DNA of 64,000 bases from Croceibacterium xixiisoli (GCF_009827305.1 NZ_WTYJ01000002.1:1-64000), one strand, 5' to 3'. Shown: positions 17,834 through 26,596, numbered from the stretch's first letter. Numbers and translations are program-made. Notes: a model not told the origin generated them from the sequence alone.

Positions 17834-18195
17834 GGGCCCGTCCTCTCTTCTTTTCGCGACACTGCCCCGTGCCGCTTTACCGCTCTGTTGGTTTTCTGCC
17901 GACCGAAGGAAATCACAGGGTCCGTACCTGCAATTGATTCAGTCAACAGGATGCGCCGCGCTTCGTGCGCGTCTTGCTTGGGGGAACTCCGATCTTGCGA
18001 TTTGGTGCCCGGATTTTTTGGGTTTCGGCGCTTTTTTTGCGTGCCCTGTCGGAACTGTCTGATTGCAAACGCCGCAGCGCTTTCCGCGAAGGTTGCAGTG
18101 ACCGTGCGACAGGCTAGAATATGCACAACAGTGCAGATGATGGTGCAGCGCCGACCGGTCGGCTGATGCCCCGACTTGGAACAGGGAGAATTTCG
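17834..18195. other. divergent regulatory region between HTH gene and molybdenum hydroxylase genes
   Basis: About 360 bases without a gene. It contains two T-tracts near 18012-18037, a sigma-70-like promoter at 18093-18120 pointing to iorA, and a small inverted repeat TGCAC-AACA-GTGCA at 18122-18135 just downstream of the -10 box. A further TGGTGCAGC follows at 18140. The inverted repeat sits where a repressor could block transcription. Confidence 0.5.
18093..18120 (+). promoter_or_regulatory. candidate sigma-70 promoter of the iorA-iorB genes
   Basis: TTGCAG (18093-18098), a 16-base spacer, and TAGAAT (18115-18120) give a good match to the housekeeping -35/-10 consensus. It lies 76 bases upstream of the iorA start and directly before a TGCAC/GTGCA inverted repeat. 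Read by eye only. Confidence 0.5.
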
Positions 18196-18669
18196 ATGGC
18201 CTATCAGGTCAGGATCAACGGCGAATTGCGCGAACTGGATGTGCCGGAAGACATGCCCCTGCTGTGGGCGATCCGGAACGAAATCGGCCTGCTTGGCACC
18301 AAATTCGGCTGCGGCATGGGCCTGTGCGGCGCCTGCACCGTGCATGTGGATGGTGTGGCACAGCGTTCCTGCTCCCTGCCGGTGGGGTCGATCGGCACGG
18401 CCGAGGTGACCACGATCGAGGGGCTGGGCGACACGGAAATCGGCCGCGCATTGCAGCAGGTCTGGGTCGAGGAAGATGTGATGCAGTGCGGTTACTGCCA
18501 GGCGGGGCAGCTGATGAATGCCTCTGCCCTGCTCAAGCGCAATCCCGCCCCCAACGCCCGGCAGATCGACGCGGCGATGAGCGGCAATATCTGCCGCTGC
18601 GCCTGCTACACCCGCATCCGCGACGCGATCGCCCAGGTGGCAGACAAGGGAGCCAAGGCCAATGTCTGA
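18196..18669 (+). CDS. iorA: [2Fe-2S] subunit of a molybdenum hydroxylase (isoquinoline 1-oxidoreductase alpha type)
   Basis: A 157-residue ferredoxin-like subunit. The plant-type [2Fe-2S] site is FGCGMGLCGACTVHVDG (about 38-54) with its fourth cysteine in QRSCSLP. The second, helical [2Fe-2S] site uses CGYCQAGQLM and ICRCACYTRIRDAI. This is the small electron-transfer subunit of xanthine-dehydrogenase-family enzymes that have only two subunits, such as IorAB and aldehyde oxidoreductases. GGGAGAATTTCG precedes the ATG. It shares eight bases with the next gene (stop inside the next start region), so the two are coupled. Confidence 0.93.
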   Translation: MAYQVRINGELRELDVPEDMPLLWAIRNEIGLLGTKFGCGMGLCGACTVHVDGVAQRSCSLPVGSIGTAEVTTIEGLGDTEIGRALQQVWVEEDVMQCGYCQAGQLMNASALLKRNPAPNARQIDAAMSGNICRCACYTRIRDAIAQVADKGAKANV

Positions 18670-20896
18670 GCAGATCGAACAGCGCGGCCCGCAACTCAGC
18701 CGTCGTGGCCTGCTGCGCGCCGGCGTTCTGGCCGGTGGTGGTCTGGCGTTGACCGCGTCGCTGCCGATGGTCGCGCGTGCGGCGGTGACCGGGGCGGGGG
18801 CGGCGGTGCAGCCGGCCACGCTCAACGCCTATGTCACCATCGGCGCGGACAATATCATCACCATCGCGGCCAAGAATCCGGAGGTCGGCCAGGGCATCAA
18901 GACCATGCTGCCCATGCTGATCGCAGAGGAAATGGATGCTGATTGGGACATGGTCCGCATCGAACAGGCGGAATTCAATCCGGCGAAATATGGCATGCAG
19001 CTGGCTGGCGGCAGTTTTTCCACCCCGATGAACTGGATCCCCATGCGCCAGGTCGGCGCGGCGACCCGCGCCATGCTGGTGCAGGCGGCCGCGCTGCGCT
19101 GGGGCGTGCCGGTGGCCGGGCTGAAGGCGGAAAAGGGCAAGATCGTCGAAATTTCCTCCGGCCGTTCGCTCAGCTTCGGCGATGTGGCGGCGGATGCGGC
19201 GCTGGTGCCGGTGCCCGATCTGGCCTCCGTCCCGCTCAAGGCGGACAAGGATTTCACCATCATCGGCCGTTCGATCGCCGGGATCGATTCCCAGCGTATC
19301 GTGGAAGGCAAGCCGATCTTCGGCGTGGACACCATGCTGCCCGGCATGCGCTATGCCGCGTTCGAACGGGCGCCGATTTTTGGTGCGAAGCTGGTTTCCG
19401 CCAATCTGGATGCCGCGCGCGCGGTGCCGGGGGTGGAGGATGTGTTCGTGCTGGAAGGCGGCGACAATCCCGAACTGCTGGTCGATGGCGTGGCCATCAT
19501 CGCCAAGAACTGGTGGATCGCCAACAAGGCGCGCGAACAGCTGGAAATCGAATGGGATGGCGGCCAGTGGGCCAGCCATTCGACCGCCGGCTATGATGCC
19601 AAGGCGCAGGAACTGTTCGGCCAGGCGCCAACCAGCGACATTGCCGTATCGGGCGATGTCGACGCGGCCTTTGCGGCGGCGGCCAAGGTGGTGGAGGCGG
19701 ATTATTCCTATCCCTTCCTCGCGCATGTGCCGATGGAGCCGCAGAACTGCACATCCTTGCTGCGCGAAGATGGCGTGATGGAAATGTGGGCGCCGACCCA
19801 GATGCCGCAGGCCGGCCATGGCGGCGTGTGCCAGCAGCTCGGCCTCGCACCGGAAAAGGTGGTGGTGCACATCACCCGCATGGGCGGCGGTTTCGGCCGG
19901 CGGTTGACCAATGACTTCATGGTTCAGTCGGCGGCGATTGCCGCGAAGAAGCCGGGCGTGCCGATCCAGCTGATCTGGAGCCGGCAGGACGATCTGCGCA
20001 GCGATTTCTATCGCCCTGGCGGTTATCACCGCTTGCGCGCCGCGCTGGACGAAAGTGGCAAACTGACCGGTTTCGATGGGCATTTCGTCACCTTCAGCAC
20101 CGGTGGGAAGGTGAATTTCAACGCGGCGATGGGTGGGAAGGAGTTTCCGATCCATTTCCTCGACAATCTGCGATATCGCCAGTCGGCCATCGATACGCGC
20201 GTGCCCATGGGTTCGCTGCGGGCGCCGCAATCCAATGCGCTCAGCTTCGTGCAGCAGAGCTTCCTGGATGAAGTGGCGCGGGAACAAGGGCGCGATCTGC
20301 CGGCGCTGATGCTGGAACTGCTCGCTTCGCGCGATGAATTTCCGGAAGAAAACGGCTTCCTCGGCAAGCAGCCGGGCTTTTCGCCCAAGCGGGCGACGGC
20401 GGTGATCGAAAAGGCGCTGCAGATGGGCGGCTGGGAAGGCCGGACCGATGGCAACCGCCGGGCCAAGGGCTTCGGCTTCTATTTCAGCCATCTGGGCTAT
20501 TTTGCCGAAGTGGTGGAAGCCAGCGTGGATGCACGCGGTCAGGTCAGCGTGCACAATGTCTGGGCCGCCGGTGACGTTGGCCGCCATATCATCAACCCCT
20601 TCGGGGCGATGAACCAGGTCGAAGGCGCGATCATCGATGGCATCGGGCAGGCGCTGGCGCTGGCCGTGCAGATAGAAAGCGGCGCGGTGGTGCAGTCCAA
20701 TTTCCACGATTACCCGATCCCCCGCATACCGGCCACGCCGCAGATCGAGGTCGAGTTCATCAAATCGGACAATGATCCCACGGGCCTGGGTGAGCCGGCA
20801 CTGCCGCCGGTCATTCCCGCGCTGACCAATGCGATCTTTGCCGCCACGGGCAAGCGCATACGCAGCCTGCCGATCGACAAGGCTCAGCTGGTCTGA
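18662..20896 (+). CDS. iorB: molybdopterin-binding subunit of a xanthine dehydrogenase-family hydroxylase (IorB type)
   Basis: A 744-residue catalytic subunit. The N-terminus has SRRGLLRAGVLAGGGLALTASL, a twin-arginine export signal, so the folded enzyme should be periplasmic or membrane-bound. The molybdenum-cofactor domains carry VPMEPQNCTS, RMGGGFGRRL and GLGEPALPPVIPALTNAIF, where GEPA holds the catalytic glutamate. The layout is that of the isoquinoline 1-oxidoreductase beta subunit and related membrane aldehyde dehydrogenases, not of cytosolic XDH. No cytochrome c subunit adjoins. The actual substrate, an N-heterocycle or an aldehyde, cannot be told. XdhC and MocA-like maturation genes follow at 24.4 kb. 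Confidence 0.92.
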   Translation: MSEQIEQRGPQLSRRGLLRAGVLAGGGLALTASLPMVARAAVTGAGAAVQPATLNAYVTIGADNIITIAAKNPEVGQGIKTMLPMLIAEEMDADWDMVRIEQAEFNPAKYGMQLAGGSFSTPMNWIPMRQVGAATRAMLVQAAALRWGVPVAGLKAEKGKIVEISSGRSLSFGDVAADAALVPVPDLASVPLKADKDFTIIGRSIAGIDSQRIVEGKPIFGVDTMLPGMRYAAFERAPIFGAKLVSANLDAARAVPGVEDVFVLEGGDNPELLVDGVAIIAKNWWIANKAREQLEIEWDGGQWASHSTAGYDAKAQELFGQAPTSDIAVSGDVDAAFAAAAKVVEADYSYPFLAHVPMEPQNCTSLLREDGVMEMWAPTQMPQAGHGGVCQQLGLAPEKVVVHITRMGGGFGRRLTNDFMVQSAAIAAKKPGVPIQLIWSRQDDLRSDFYRPGGYHRLRAALDESGKLTGFDGHFVTFSTGGKVNFNAAMGGKEFPIHFLDNLRYRQSAIDTRVPMGSLRAPQSNALSFVQQSFLDEVAREQGRDLPALMLELLASRDEFPEENGFLGKQPGFSPKRATAVIEKALQMGGWEGRTDGNRRAKGFGFYFSHLGYFAEVVEASVDARGQVSVHNVWAAGDVGRHIINPFGAMNQVEGAIIDGIGQALALAVQIESGAVVQSNFHDYPIPRIPATPQIEVEFIKSDNDPTGLGEPALPPVIPALTNAIFAATGKRIRSLPIDKAQLV

Positions 20897-20906
20897 CCCA
20901 TCTCCA

Positions 20907-20939
20907 TCCGGCGGGCATGGCTTTGCCATTCCCGCCGGA
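20907..20939 (+). terminator. strong stem-loop after iorB
   Basis: TCCGGCGGG (20907-20915) pairs with CCCGCCGGA (20931-20939); an inner ATGGC/GCCAT stem closes on a TTT loop, with one mismatch between the two stems. It lies 11 bases past the iorB stop codon. No T-run follows, so it may act as a weak terminator or as a 3'-end stabiliser. Confidence 0.6.
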
Positions 20940-21002
20940 ACATCTACCCGCTCTGCCGGTTGAGGATGTATCCTGTCATGAAGGGTGCAACGGAGAGAGC
21001 AT

Positions 21003-21347
21003 ATGATCGGCAAGATTGTGGGGGCAGTGGCTGGGCAGCAGCTTTCCCGCCAGCTTAAGGGTATCGATGGTTTCGCAGGTGCAGCGCTGGGCGTTGGCGC
21101 CGTGGCGGTGGCCCGCCGCCTGGGACCGGCCGGAATGGTTGCCGCTGCCCTGGGCAGTTGGTTGATCATGCGCAACCGCAAGCCGGCTGAACCTGCCCAA
21201 GGCGATGGAAAGGTTCACACGCTGGTGGCCAAGCCGGTTAAAAAGGCCGGTACCGTGCGGCAGAAAATCACCGACGAAACCAGCCCCAGCAAGCCGGCCA
21301 AGGTTCAGCCCTCGGACCAACTGGCTGCAGCCTCCCCCGCGCAATGA
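21003..21347 (+). CDS. small hypothetical protein with glycine/alanine-rich hydrophobic segment
   Basis: A 114-residue protein. Residues about 1-58 are Gly/Ala-rich and moderately hydrophobic (FAGAALGVGAVAVARRLGPAGMVAAALGSWLIM), probably membrane-associated. The rest is a hydrophilic Lys/Pro-rich tail that ends SDQLAAASPAQ. No family was recognised. CGGAGAGAGC just before the ATG gives a good start. It stands alone between two hairpins. Confidence 0.6.
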   Translation: MIGKIVGAVAGQQLSRQLKGIDGFAGAALGVGAVAVARRLGPAGMVAAALGSWLIMRNRKPAEPAQGDGKVHTLVAKPVKKAGTVRQKITDETSPSKPAKVQPSDQLAAASPAQ

Positions 21348-21418
21348 TTGCGCAATTTGCGCGCTGGACGGTGCAGAAATAGCGTTCTGTCCCAGCCAGT
21401 GTCAGCCAATATTCAGAT

Positions 21419-21453
21419 CGGCCGGGGCACCTCTCTGCGGGGTGTCTCGGCCG
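21419..21453 (+). terminator. 13-bp stem-loop with short T tail
   Basis: Arms 21419-21431 and 21441-21453 pair over 13 positions (11 Watson-Crick and 2 G-U pairs) around a 9-base loop, followed by TTTG. It lies 71 bases past the small hypothetical gene and 61 bases before the next start, so it may end that transcript or belong to the leader of the PPC-repeat protein. Confidence 0.55.
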
Positions 21454-21514
21454 TTTGCCAGTCGGGATCATCGGCGCTAATCCGCCATTTCATTCTTGGT
21501 AAGGGGTTCACAAC

Positions 21515-22705
21515 ATGGGTAGGTTTCGTTCGCTCAGCGCTGCGGCGACAATTGCGATGCTGTCCGTCATTTCGGTTTCGGCTGGCGCCCAGAACGTCCG
21601 CGATCTCGATGGGCAGGACGGCGATGTCCGTGTGTATCAGGGAGAGGTCAAGAACGCCCCGACCAAATATCAGGTAACCGTTCCGGCGAACAGCGCGCTG
21701 GAAATCGTTGCCGCCGCAACCACCCAATCGCAGCTGGATCCCTATCTGAAGGTCCGCAATGTCGCCGATGGCGAAACCCTGTCGGAAGATGATGATTCCG
21801 CCGGCAATCTCGGGGCGCGGGTGTATGTCTTCGCCGAAAACGAGATGCGCGTGGAAATAGAGGTTTCCGCTGCCGAGGCTGCCGACGACAATCGCAAGGT
21901 CGGCAAGTTCGAACTTTCCGTCCGCCCGACCGACTGGCGCCCCACGCCGCCGCGCACCATCACCTTCGGTTCGCGCAGTGAAGGCAGGCTGATCAACGGC
22001 GAAAGCCATGTGTTCCATATCCAGGGGCAGAAGGATCAGCGCCTGGTGGCGACGCTACGTGCTGCCGATGGATCGGCGCTCGATTCCATGCTCGAACTGC
22101 GCCGGGGCAATGCCACCAGCGGGGAAACGCTGGCCGAAGACGATGACAGCGCCGGCGGCACCAATGGCCTTGACGCCCGCATCCGTCGCGTTCTGCCGGC
22201 GAACGGCACCTACACGCTGGTTGCGCGCGGGCTGGGCACCACCTCGGGCGCCTATACGCTCGAAATCGGCGACGGCGCGCAGCGGGCTGCGGTTCCGGCC
22301 GTGCGCGAACTTTCGCTGGGTGTGCGTGCCACCGGCCAGTTCGGCGCGGACGAGGCGATCAGCGATGATGACGGCGATGAACAGGATCGGGAAATCATCT
22401 ATCGCCTGAGCGCCGATGCCAAGCGGACGCTGCGGTCCAATCCCGGCACGCTGATCATCCGCATGAACACCGCATCGAGCGATTCCGAAATCGATCCGAT
22501 GCTGGATCTGGCGCTAGAAACCCCGCTCGGTCGCTCGATCGTCGCCTCCGACGATGACAGCGGCGGCAATCTCAATGCCGAACTGTCGGTCGATCTGTCC
22601 GCGTTGCGCAGCGAACCGGACTGGCTGGACCGGGTGCGGATCGTGGCTCGCACGCTGAATGCTGTCGATGGGGACTTTACGATCGAGGCTGTCCGGGGGC
22701 AGTAA
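21515..22705 (+). CDS. exported protein with three PPC-like beta-sandwich repeats
   Basis: A 396-residue protein with a Sec signal peptide (cleavage after SAGAQ, about residue 26). Three repeats of a bacterial pre-peptidase C-terminal (PPC) type fold can be read, each with a closing acidic loop: SEDDDSAGN (about 88), AEDDDSAGG (about 207) and ASDDDSGGN (about 348). The aspartates could bind calcium. PPC domains usually sit on secreted peptidases; here there is no catalytic domain, so the protein is built of the repeats alone. AAGGGG nine bases before the ATG supports the start. Its binding partner is unknown. Confidence 0.75.
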   Translation: MGRFRSLSAAATIAMLSVISVSAGAQNVRDLDGQDGDVRVYQGEVKNAPTKYQVTVPANSALEIVAAATTQSQLDPYLKVRNVADGETLSEDDDSAGNLGARVYVFAENEMRVEIEVSAAEAADDNRKVGKFELSVRPTDWRPTPPRTITFGSRSEGRLINGESHVFHIQGQKDQRLVATLRAADGSALDSMLELRRGNATSGETLAEDDDSAGGTNGLDARIRRVLPANGTYTLVARGLGTTSGAYTLEIGDGAQRAAVPAVRELSLGVRATGQFGADEAISDDDGDEQDREIIYRLSADAKRTLRSNPGTLIIRMNTASSDSEIDPMLDLALETPLGRSIVASDDDSGGNLNAELSVDLSALRSEPDWLDRVRIVARTLNAVDGDFTIEAVRGQ

Positions 22706-22733
22706 GGCCACATCGGATGAATTGACCGGTTAA

Positions 22734-22758
22734 CGGCCGCTGGCAATGCTGGCGGCCG
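22734..22758 (+). terminator. GC-rich stem-loop after the PPC-repeat gene
   Basis: CGGCCGC (22734-22740) pairs with GCGGCCG (22752-22758) over a loop of about 11 bases. It lies 28 bases past a stop codon and ends 23 bases before the next start. No T-run follows, so termination is only a guess. Confidence 0.4.
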
Positions 22759-22781
22759 GCCGGAACTTATGGGGGCAGGGG

Positions 22782-24386
22782 ATGATGAAACAGGGTGCTG
22801 TGTCGCGCGCCATGCGCAAGGCGATGTTCGCGGGTGCAGGCGCGTCGGCGCTGTTCGCGGTCAGCCCGGCGGCTGCGGCGAATTGCGGCGATCTGGTGGG
22901 CACGAAAATCGCCAGCGGCACGGTGACTGCGGCTGGCCTGGTTGCCCCCGGCGCATTTCAGCAGCCCAGCGTCCCCGGCGGCCCGCCCCCCGGCGTGCTC
23001 AATGCCGCCTATAGCGATTTGCCGCAGTTCTGCCGCGTGCAGGCGACGCTCAAGCCCAGCAGCGATTCCGATATCAAGGTGGAAATCTGGCTGCCCGCGC
23101 GCGGCTGGAACGGCAAATATGTCGGCATCGGCAATGGCATCTGGGCCGGGCAACTGTCCTATTCCCAACTCGCCGATCCGCTCAAGCGCGGCTATGCCGT
23201 GGCCACCACCGACACTGGTCATACCGGCAATGGGCTGACCGCCGAATGGGCGATCGGCCACCCGGAAAAGCTGGTCGATTTCGGCCATCGCGCGATCCAT
23301 GAAATGACGGTTGCGGCCAAGCAGGCGATCACCGCGATCTATGGCAAGGGGCCGGAGGTATCCTTCTGGAATTCCTGCTCCACCGGCGGGCGCCAGGGGC
23401 TGATGTCGGCCCATCGCTATCCCGAAGATTACGATGTCATTTCGTCCATGGCCCCGGCCAATCCGATGACCGATCTGATGACCCAGACGATGTGGGCCGG
23501 TTATCAGCCGCAACGCGAACCCGGCGCGGCTCTGACCATGGGCAAGCTGACGAGCCTGCACCGCGCCGCCGTGGCGCAATGCGACAAGGATGATGGCGTG
23601 GAAGACGGGCTGATCGGCCGCCCCGACAGCTGCCGTTTCGATCCCGCCACGATCCAGTGCACGGCGGGGGATAGCGACAGCTGCCTGACCGCGCCGCAGG
23701 TGAAGACGGCGCAGGCGCTCTACGACGGCATTCGCAATGCAGAGGGCCATCTGCTGCTGCCAGGCTGGCCGCGCGGCGCCGAAATGCAGCTCGCCGCGCT
23801 GGTGATGGCGGACAAGCCGTTCCCGGTCGCCTATACCTATTTCTCCATGCTCGTGTTCGACAACCGCGCGGATTGGGACTGGAAAGGCTTCGACTACACC
23901 CGCGATCTGCAGCGTTCGCGCGATTACGGCGCGTCAATCCTGAATGCCCCCTCGGACGGGCTGGGGCCGTTCTTCGCGCGCGGGGGCAAGCTGCTGCTCA
24001 GTCATGGCTGGGCCGATGGGCTGATCCCCGCGAACAACACGCTCGGCTATTATCAGCATCTCTATTACGCGCTGCCCCGCGCCCAGGCGCAACAGCAGCT
24101 GCGGCTGTTCATGGCCCCGGGCATGGATCACTGCAGCGGCGGGGCCGGCCCGTCCGACATCGACACGCTCGGCATCATGGATGAATGGGCGCGCAGCGGA
24201 AATGCACCCGATCGCATCCTCGCCGTGCGACCGACCAAGGCCCCCAGCATGCCGGGTGCGCCAGAAGCACCTGCGCGTGAGCCGATGTCGCGGCCGCTGT
24301 GCGCCTGGCCGATGGTGGCGCAATACAAGGGCACGGGCAGCAGCAATGAAGCGGCAAACTTCACCTGCGTGAACCCGGACGCCTGA
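22782..24386 (+). CDS. tannase/feruloyl esterase family enzyme
   Basis: A 534-residue exported enzyme with a signal peptide ending near SPAAAA. The family's CS-D-HC motif is complete: Cys-Ser in FWNSCSTGGRQG (about 203), Asp in SHGWADGLIPANNT (about 423), and His-Cys in GMDHCSGG (about 459), where the two cysteines form the disulfide joining the catalytic serine and histidine. It should cleave phenolic esters such as feruloyl-sugars or gallates outside the cytoplasm. The frame starts further upstream, but the ATG at 22782 behind GGGGCAGGGG fits the signal peptide. It lies between the molybdenum hydroxylase and its maturation genes. Confidence 0.9.
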   Translation: MMKQGAVSRAMRKAMFAGAGASALFAVSPAAAANCGDLVGTKIASGTVTAAGLVAPGAFQQPSVPGGPPPGVLNAAYSDLPQFCRVQATLKPSSDSDIKVEIWLPARGWNGKYVGIGNGIWAGQLSYSQLADPLKRGYAVATTDTGHTGNGLTAEWAIGHPEKLVDFGHRAIHEMTVAAKQAITAIYGKGPEVSFWNSCSTGGRQGLMSAHRYPEDYDVISSMAPANPMTDLMTQTMWAGYQPQREPGAALTMGKLTSLHRAAVAQCDKDDGVEDGLIGRPDSCRFDPATIQCTAGDSDSCLTAPQVKTAQALYDGIRNAEGHLLLPGWPRGAEMQLAALVMADKPFPVAYTYFSMLVFDNRADWDWKGFDYTRDLQRSRDYGASILNAPSDGLGPFFARGGKLLLSHGWADGLIPANNTLGYYQHLYYALPRAQAQQQLRLFMAPGMDHCSGGAGPSDIDTLGIMDEWARSGNAPDRILAVRPTKAPSMPGAPEAPAREPMSRPLCAWPMVAQYKGTGSSNEAANFTCVNPDA

Positions 24387-24393
24387 TCGCCAG

Positions 24394-25242
24394 ATGCTGC
24401 CCGATGATCGTGCCGCCCTGCGCGCCGCCGCCCAGGCGGGTGTGGGGCTGTGCACGATTACCGCGATAGAGGGCAGCTTTTCCCGCCGGGTGGGGGCGCA
24501 GCTGGCCGTGGGCAGCGATGGCGCGATCATCGGCAGTCTGGCCGATGGTTGTCTTGAACGCCAGCTCGCGGCAGAGATCACCGCCGCGCGCGACACCGGC
24601 CGGGGCGTGATGCGTCGGTTCGGCGCCGGATCGCCGCTGATCGATTTTCGCCTGCCCTGCGGCAGCGGCATAGACATCTGGATCGATCCTGCGCCCGACC
24701 ATGCCGCCTGTGCCGATGTTGCAGCCCGGCTCGATGCGCGCGAACAGGCCGCGCTGCCCCTGCCGCATGGCGGGGCGGGGCTGGCAGAACGCCGCTATAT
24801 TCCGCCCTTGCGCCTGCTGCTGTTTGGTGAAGGGCCCGAACTCGATGCGCTGGCCACCATTGCACGCGGGGCCGGTTATCTGGTCGAATGCCTGCGCAGC
24901 GATTCCGCGCAGCCCGCGCTTGCCCTTGGTCGTGCGCCGCAGGGCCTTGCCGCCGATCCCTGGACGGCGGTGGTGCTGTTGTTTCACGATCACGAATGGG
25001 AACAGGCGATCCTGCAATGGGCGCTGGCAACGCCCGCCTTCTTCATCGGGGCGCAGGGCGGCATGGATACGCGCGCCGGCCGGCTGGAACGGCTGGCAGC
25101 AGCGGGGCAGGGGCCGGAACAACTCGCCCGCATCCACAGCCCGGTGGGTGTGATCCCGCGCGCGCGCGAACCCGGCGTGCTGGTCCTGTCGGCGCTGGCG
25201 CAGATCGTGGGCGCCTATGAGGCGCTGCACCCGCATGGCTGA
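24394..25242 (+). CDS. XdhC/CoxI-family molybdenum enzyme maturation factor
   Basis: A 282-residue protein. The N-terminal XdhC/CoxI domain has GLCTITAIEGSFSRRVGAQLAV and SLADGCLERQLA; the C-terminal Rossmann-like domain has LLLFGEGPELDALATIA and FFIGAQGGMDTRAGR. Family members bind molybdenum cofactor, help to sulfurate it and insert it into xanthine-dehydrogenase-type enzymes, here most likely IorAB. Its end overlaps the next gene by eight bases, giving a two-gene unit; it starts seven bases after the esterase stop. Confidence 0.88.
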   Translation: MLPDDRAALRAAAQAGVGLCTITAIEGSFSRRVGAQLAVGSDGAIIGSLADGCLERQLAAEITAARDTGRGVMRRFGAGSPLIDFRLPCGSGIDIWIDPAPDHAACADVAARLDAREQAALPLPHGGAGLAERRYIPPLRLLLFGEGPELDALATIARGAGYLVECLRSDSAQPALALGRAPQGLAADPWTAVVLLFHDHEWEQAILQWALATPAFFIGAQGGMDTRAGRLERLAAAGQGPEQLARIHSPVGVIPRAREPGVLVLSALAQIVGAYEALHPHG

Positions 25243-25825
25243 GGCCGATGTTCTGGTGGCCGTGCTGGCCGCCGGACGTGCCAGCCGGTTCGGCGGGGGC
25301 AAGCTGGATGCCGATTGTGCCGGCCGTCCGCTCGGCCGTTATGTGCTGGATGCGGCGCAGGCGGCGGGCCTGCCGGCAGGCGTGGTCGTGACCGGGCCGG
25401 AGGGGTGCTGGTTCGGGGAGGGCTGGGATTGCCTGATCAATCCCGATCCTGCCGCCGGACTTGCCTCCTCTCTCGCGATAACCGCACAGCTGGCGATCGA
25501 GCGCGGGGCACGGGCCCTGTTGTTGCTGCTGGCGGACATGCCGCTGATCAGCCCCGCGTTTCTGAGGGACCTCTCCCGCACTCCGGCGCCCGCCGCGACC
25601 CGCTATCCTGGGGGGCAGCCCGGCGCGCCGGCGTTGTTTGGTGCTGGTATGCTGCCGGATCTTGTCCGCCTCACCGGCGACAGAGGCGCGGCCTCCTTGC
25701 TGAACAGCCAGCCCGACCTCACTCTGCTCGATCCCCCGCCGCAAATGCTGTTCGACGTCGATACGGTGGAGGATCTGGCCCAGGCGGCCACAATCATCGC
25801 GGCCGGAACCCGACTGCAACCTTAA
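25235..25825 (+). CDS. MocA/MobA-like molybdenum cofactor nucleotidyltransferase
   Basis: A 196-residue protein of the NTP-transferase fold. It begins VLVAVLAAGRASRFGGGKLD, the L-A-A-G-x-S-x-R-x-G-x-x-K nucleotide-binding loop, and carries LLLLLADMPLISPAFL, whose aspartate binds metal. The short MocA-like form makes molybdopterin cytosine dinucleotide, the cofactor of IorAB-type hydroxylases, which fits the XdhC gene it overlaps. The start codon lies inside the end of xdhC. Its TAA stop shares bases with the stop of the convergent DUF3592 gene (CTTAAG). Confidence 0.88.
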   Translation: MAEADVLVAVLAAGRASRFGGGKLDADCAGRPLGRYVLDAAQAAGLPAGVVVTGPEGCWFGEGWDCLINPDPAAGLASSLAITAQLAIERGARALLLLLADMPLISPAFLRDLSRTPAPAATRYPGGQPGAPALFGAGMLPDLVRLTGDRGAASLLNSQPDLTLLDPPPQMLFDVDTVEDLAQAATIIAAGTRLQP

Positions 25826-26550
25826 GACTGGTCTCCGCCGGTTTTCCCGATCACTGCCGATAGATCGACGTAATAGTCCTTCGGGCGCGCGGGATCGATC
25901 AGCACGGTCAGCTTGCGCCCGAGCAGCTCTGCAGTCGGATCGACCCAGATCGGCGCGCTTTCGAAGCGGCGCAATTCGCCCGTGCGCGGGTCTTTCGCCT
26001 GGGCCGCCACGCGGAACGGGTTTCGGTGGTTGATGGAGATGAACCGGTCGCGGAACACCTCCAGAAAATCCGCCTCTATCGCTACGCCCTGGCGCTGGAG
26101 GCGGGCCACCATGCGGCTGCGCCTGATGTCTCCGGACAGGAACACTGCGCCGATACTGGCGAAGATCGCCCCCAGTCCCAGGAAGATGACAGCCAGGCCC
26201 TTGCGGCCCCAGAAATCATCGACCGCTGCGCGTGATGGCCGTGCGGGATCATAGATGACCGAAACCCTGTCTCCCACCGCGAAGCGTGGGGGATTGGTGC
26301 GCAGTGTTTCGCTGAATTCCTGCGCTCGCCCGTGCTGATCGGAAAAGCGGATGAGCGCGCTATAGGTCACGCTCGATGCTTCTCCAGGCTCGGTATCGAC
26401 CTGACGCAACAAGGCGCCAACGCGCCCTTCTGCGCTGGCCGCATTGCCGGCAAAGCTGGCATCGCGCAGCAGCAGAAAGGCTGCGACGCAGAGGAACGGC
26501 AGTCCCACGATCAGGAAAATACCGCCGATCAGTCGAAAGGGGTTCTTCAT
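25822..26550 (-). CDS. DUF3592 membrane protein
   Basis: A 242-residue protein. The first helix (about 8-28) is followed by an extracytoplasmic beta domain with VTYSALIRFSDQHGRAQEF and VGDRVSVIYDPARPSRAAVDDFWGRKGLA, the DUF3592 signature; a second helix (about 117-138) is followed by a second similar soluble domain with LTVLIDPARPKDYYVDLS. Function unknown. It converges on the MocA-like gene with overlapping stop codons and lies 46 bases after the fused isoprenoid gene on the same strand's reading order. Confidence 0.82.
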   Translation of the reverse strand: MKNPFRLIGGIFLIVGLPFLCVAAFLLLRDASFAGNAASAEGRVGALLRQVDTEPGEASSVTYSALIRFSDQHGRAQEFSETLRTNPPRFAVGDRVSVIYDPARPSRAAVDDFWGRKGLAVIFLGLGAIFASIGAVFLSGDIRRSRMVARLQRQGVAIEADFLEVFRDRFISINHRNPFRVAAQAKDPRTGELRRFESAPIWVDPTAELLGRKLTVLIDPARPKDYYVDLSAVIGKTGGDQS

Positions 26551-26596
26551 GTGCGCAAGCTGCCATGCCGGTGGGAAACGGGGAAACCGTCCATTC

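Noticed and set aside
18533-21181. An 882-codon open frame on the minus strand opposite iorB
   Set aside because: It is the mirror of a GC-rich, strongly codon-biased gene; its His/Arg/Gly-rich translation resembles no family, and iorB on the other strand has clear motifs.
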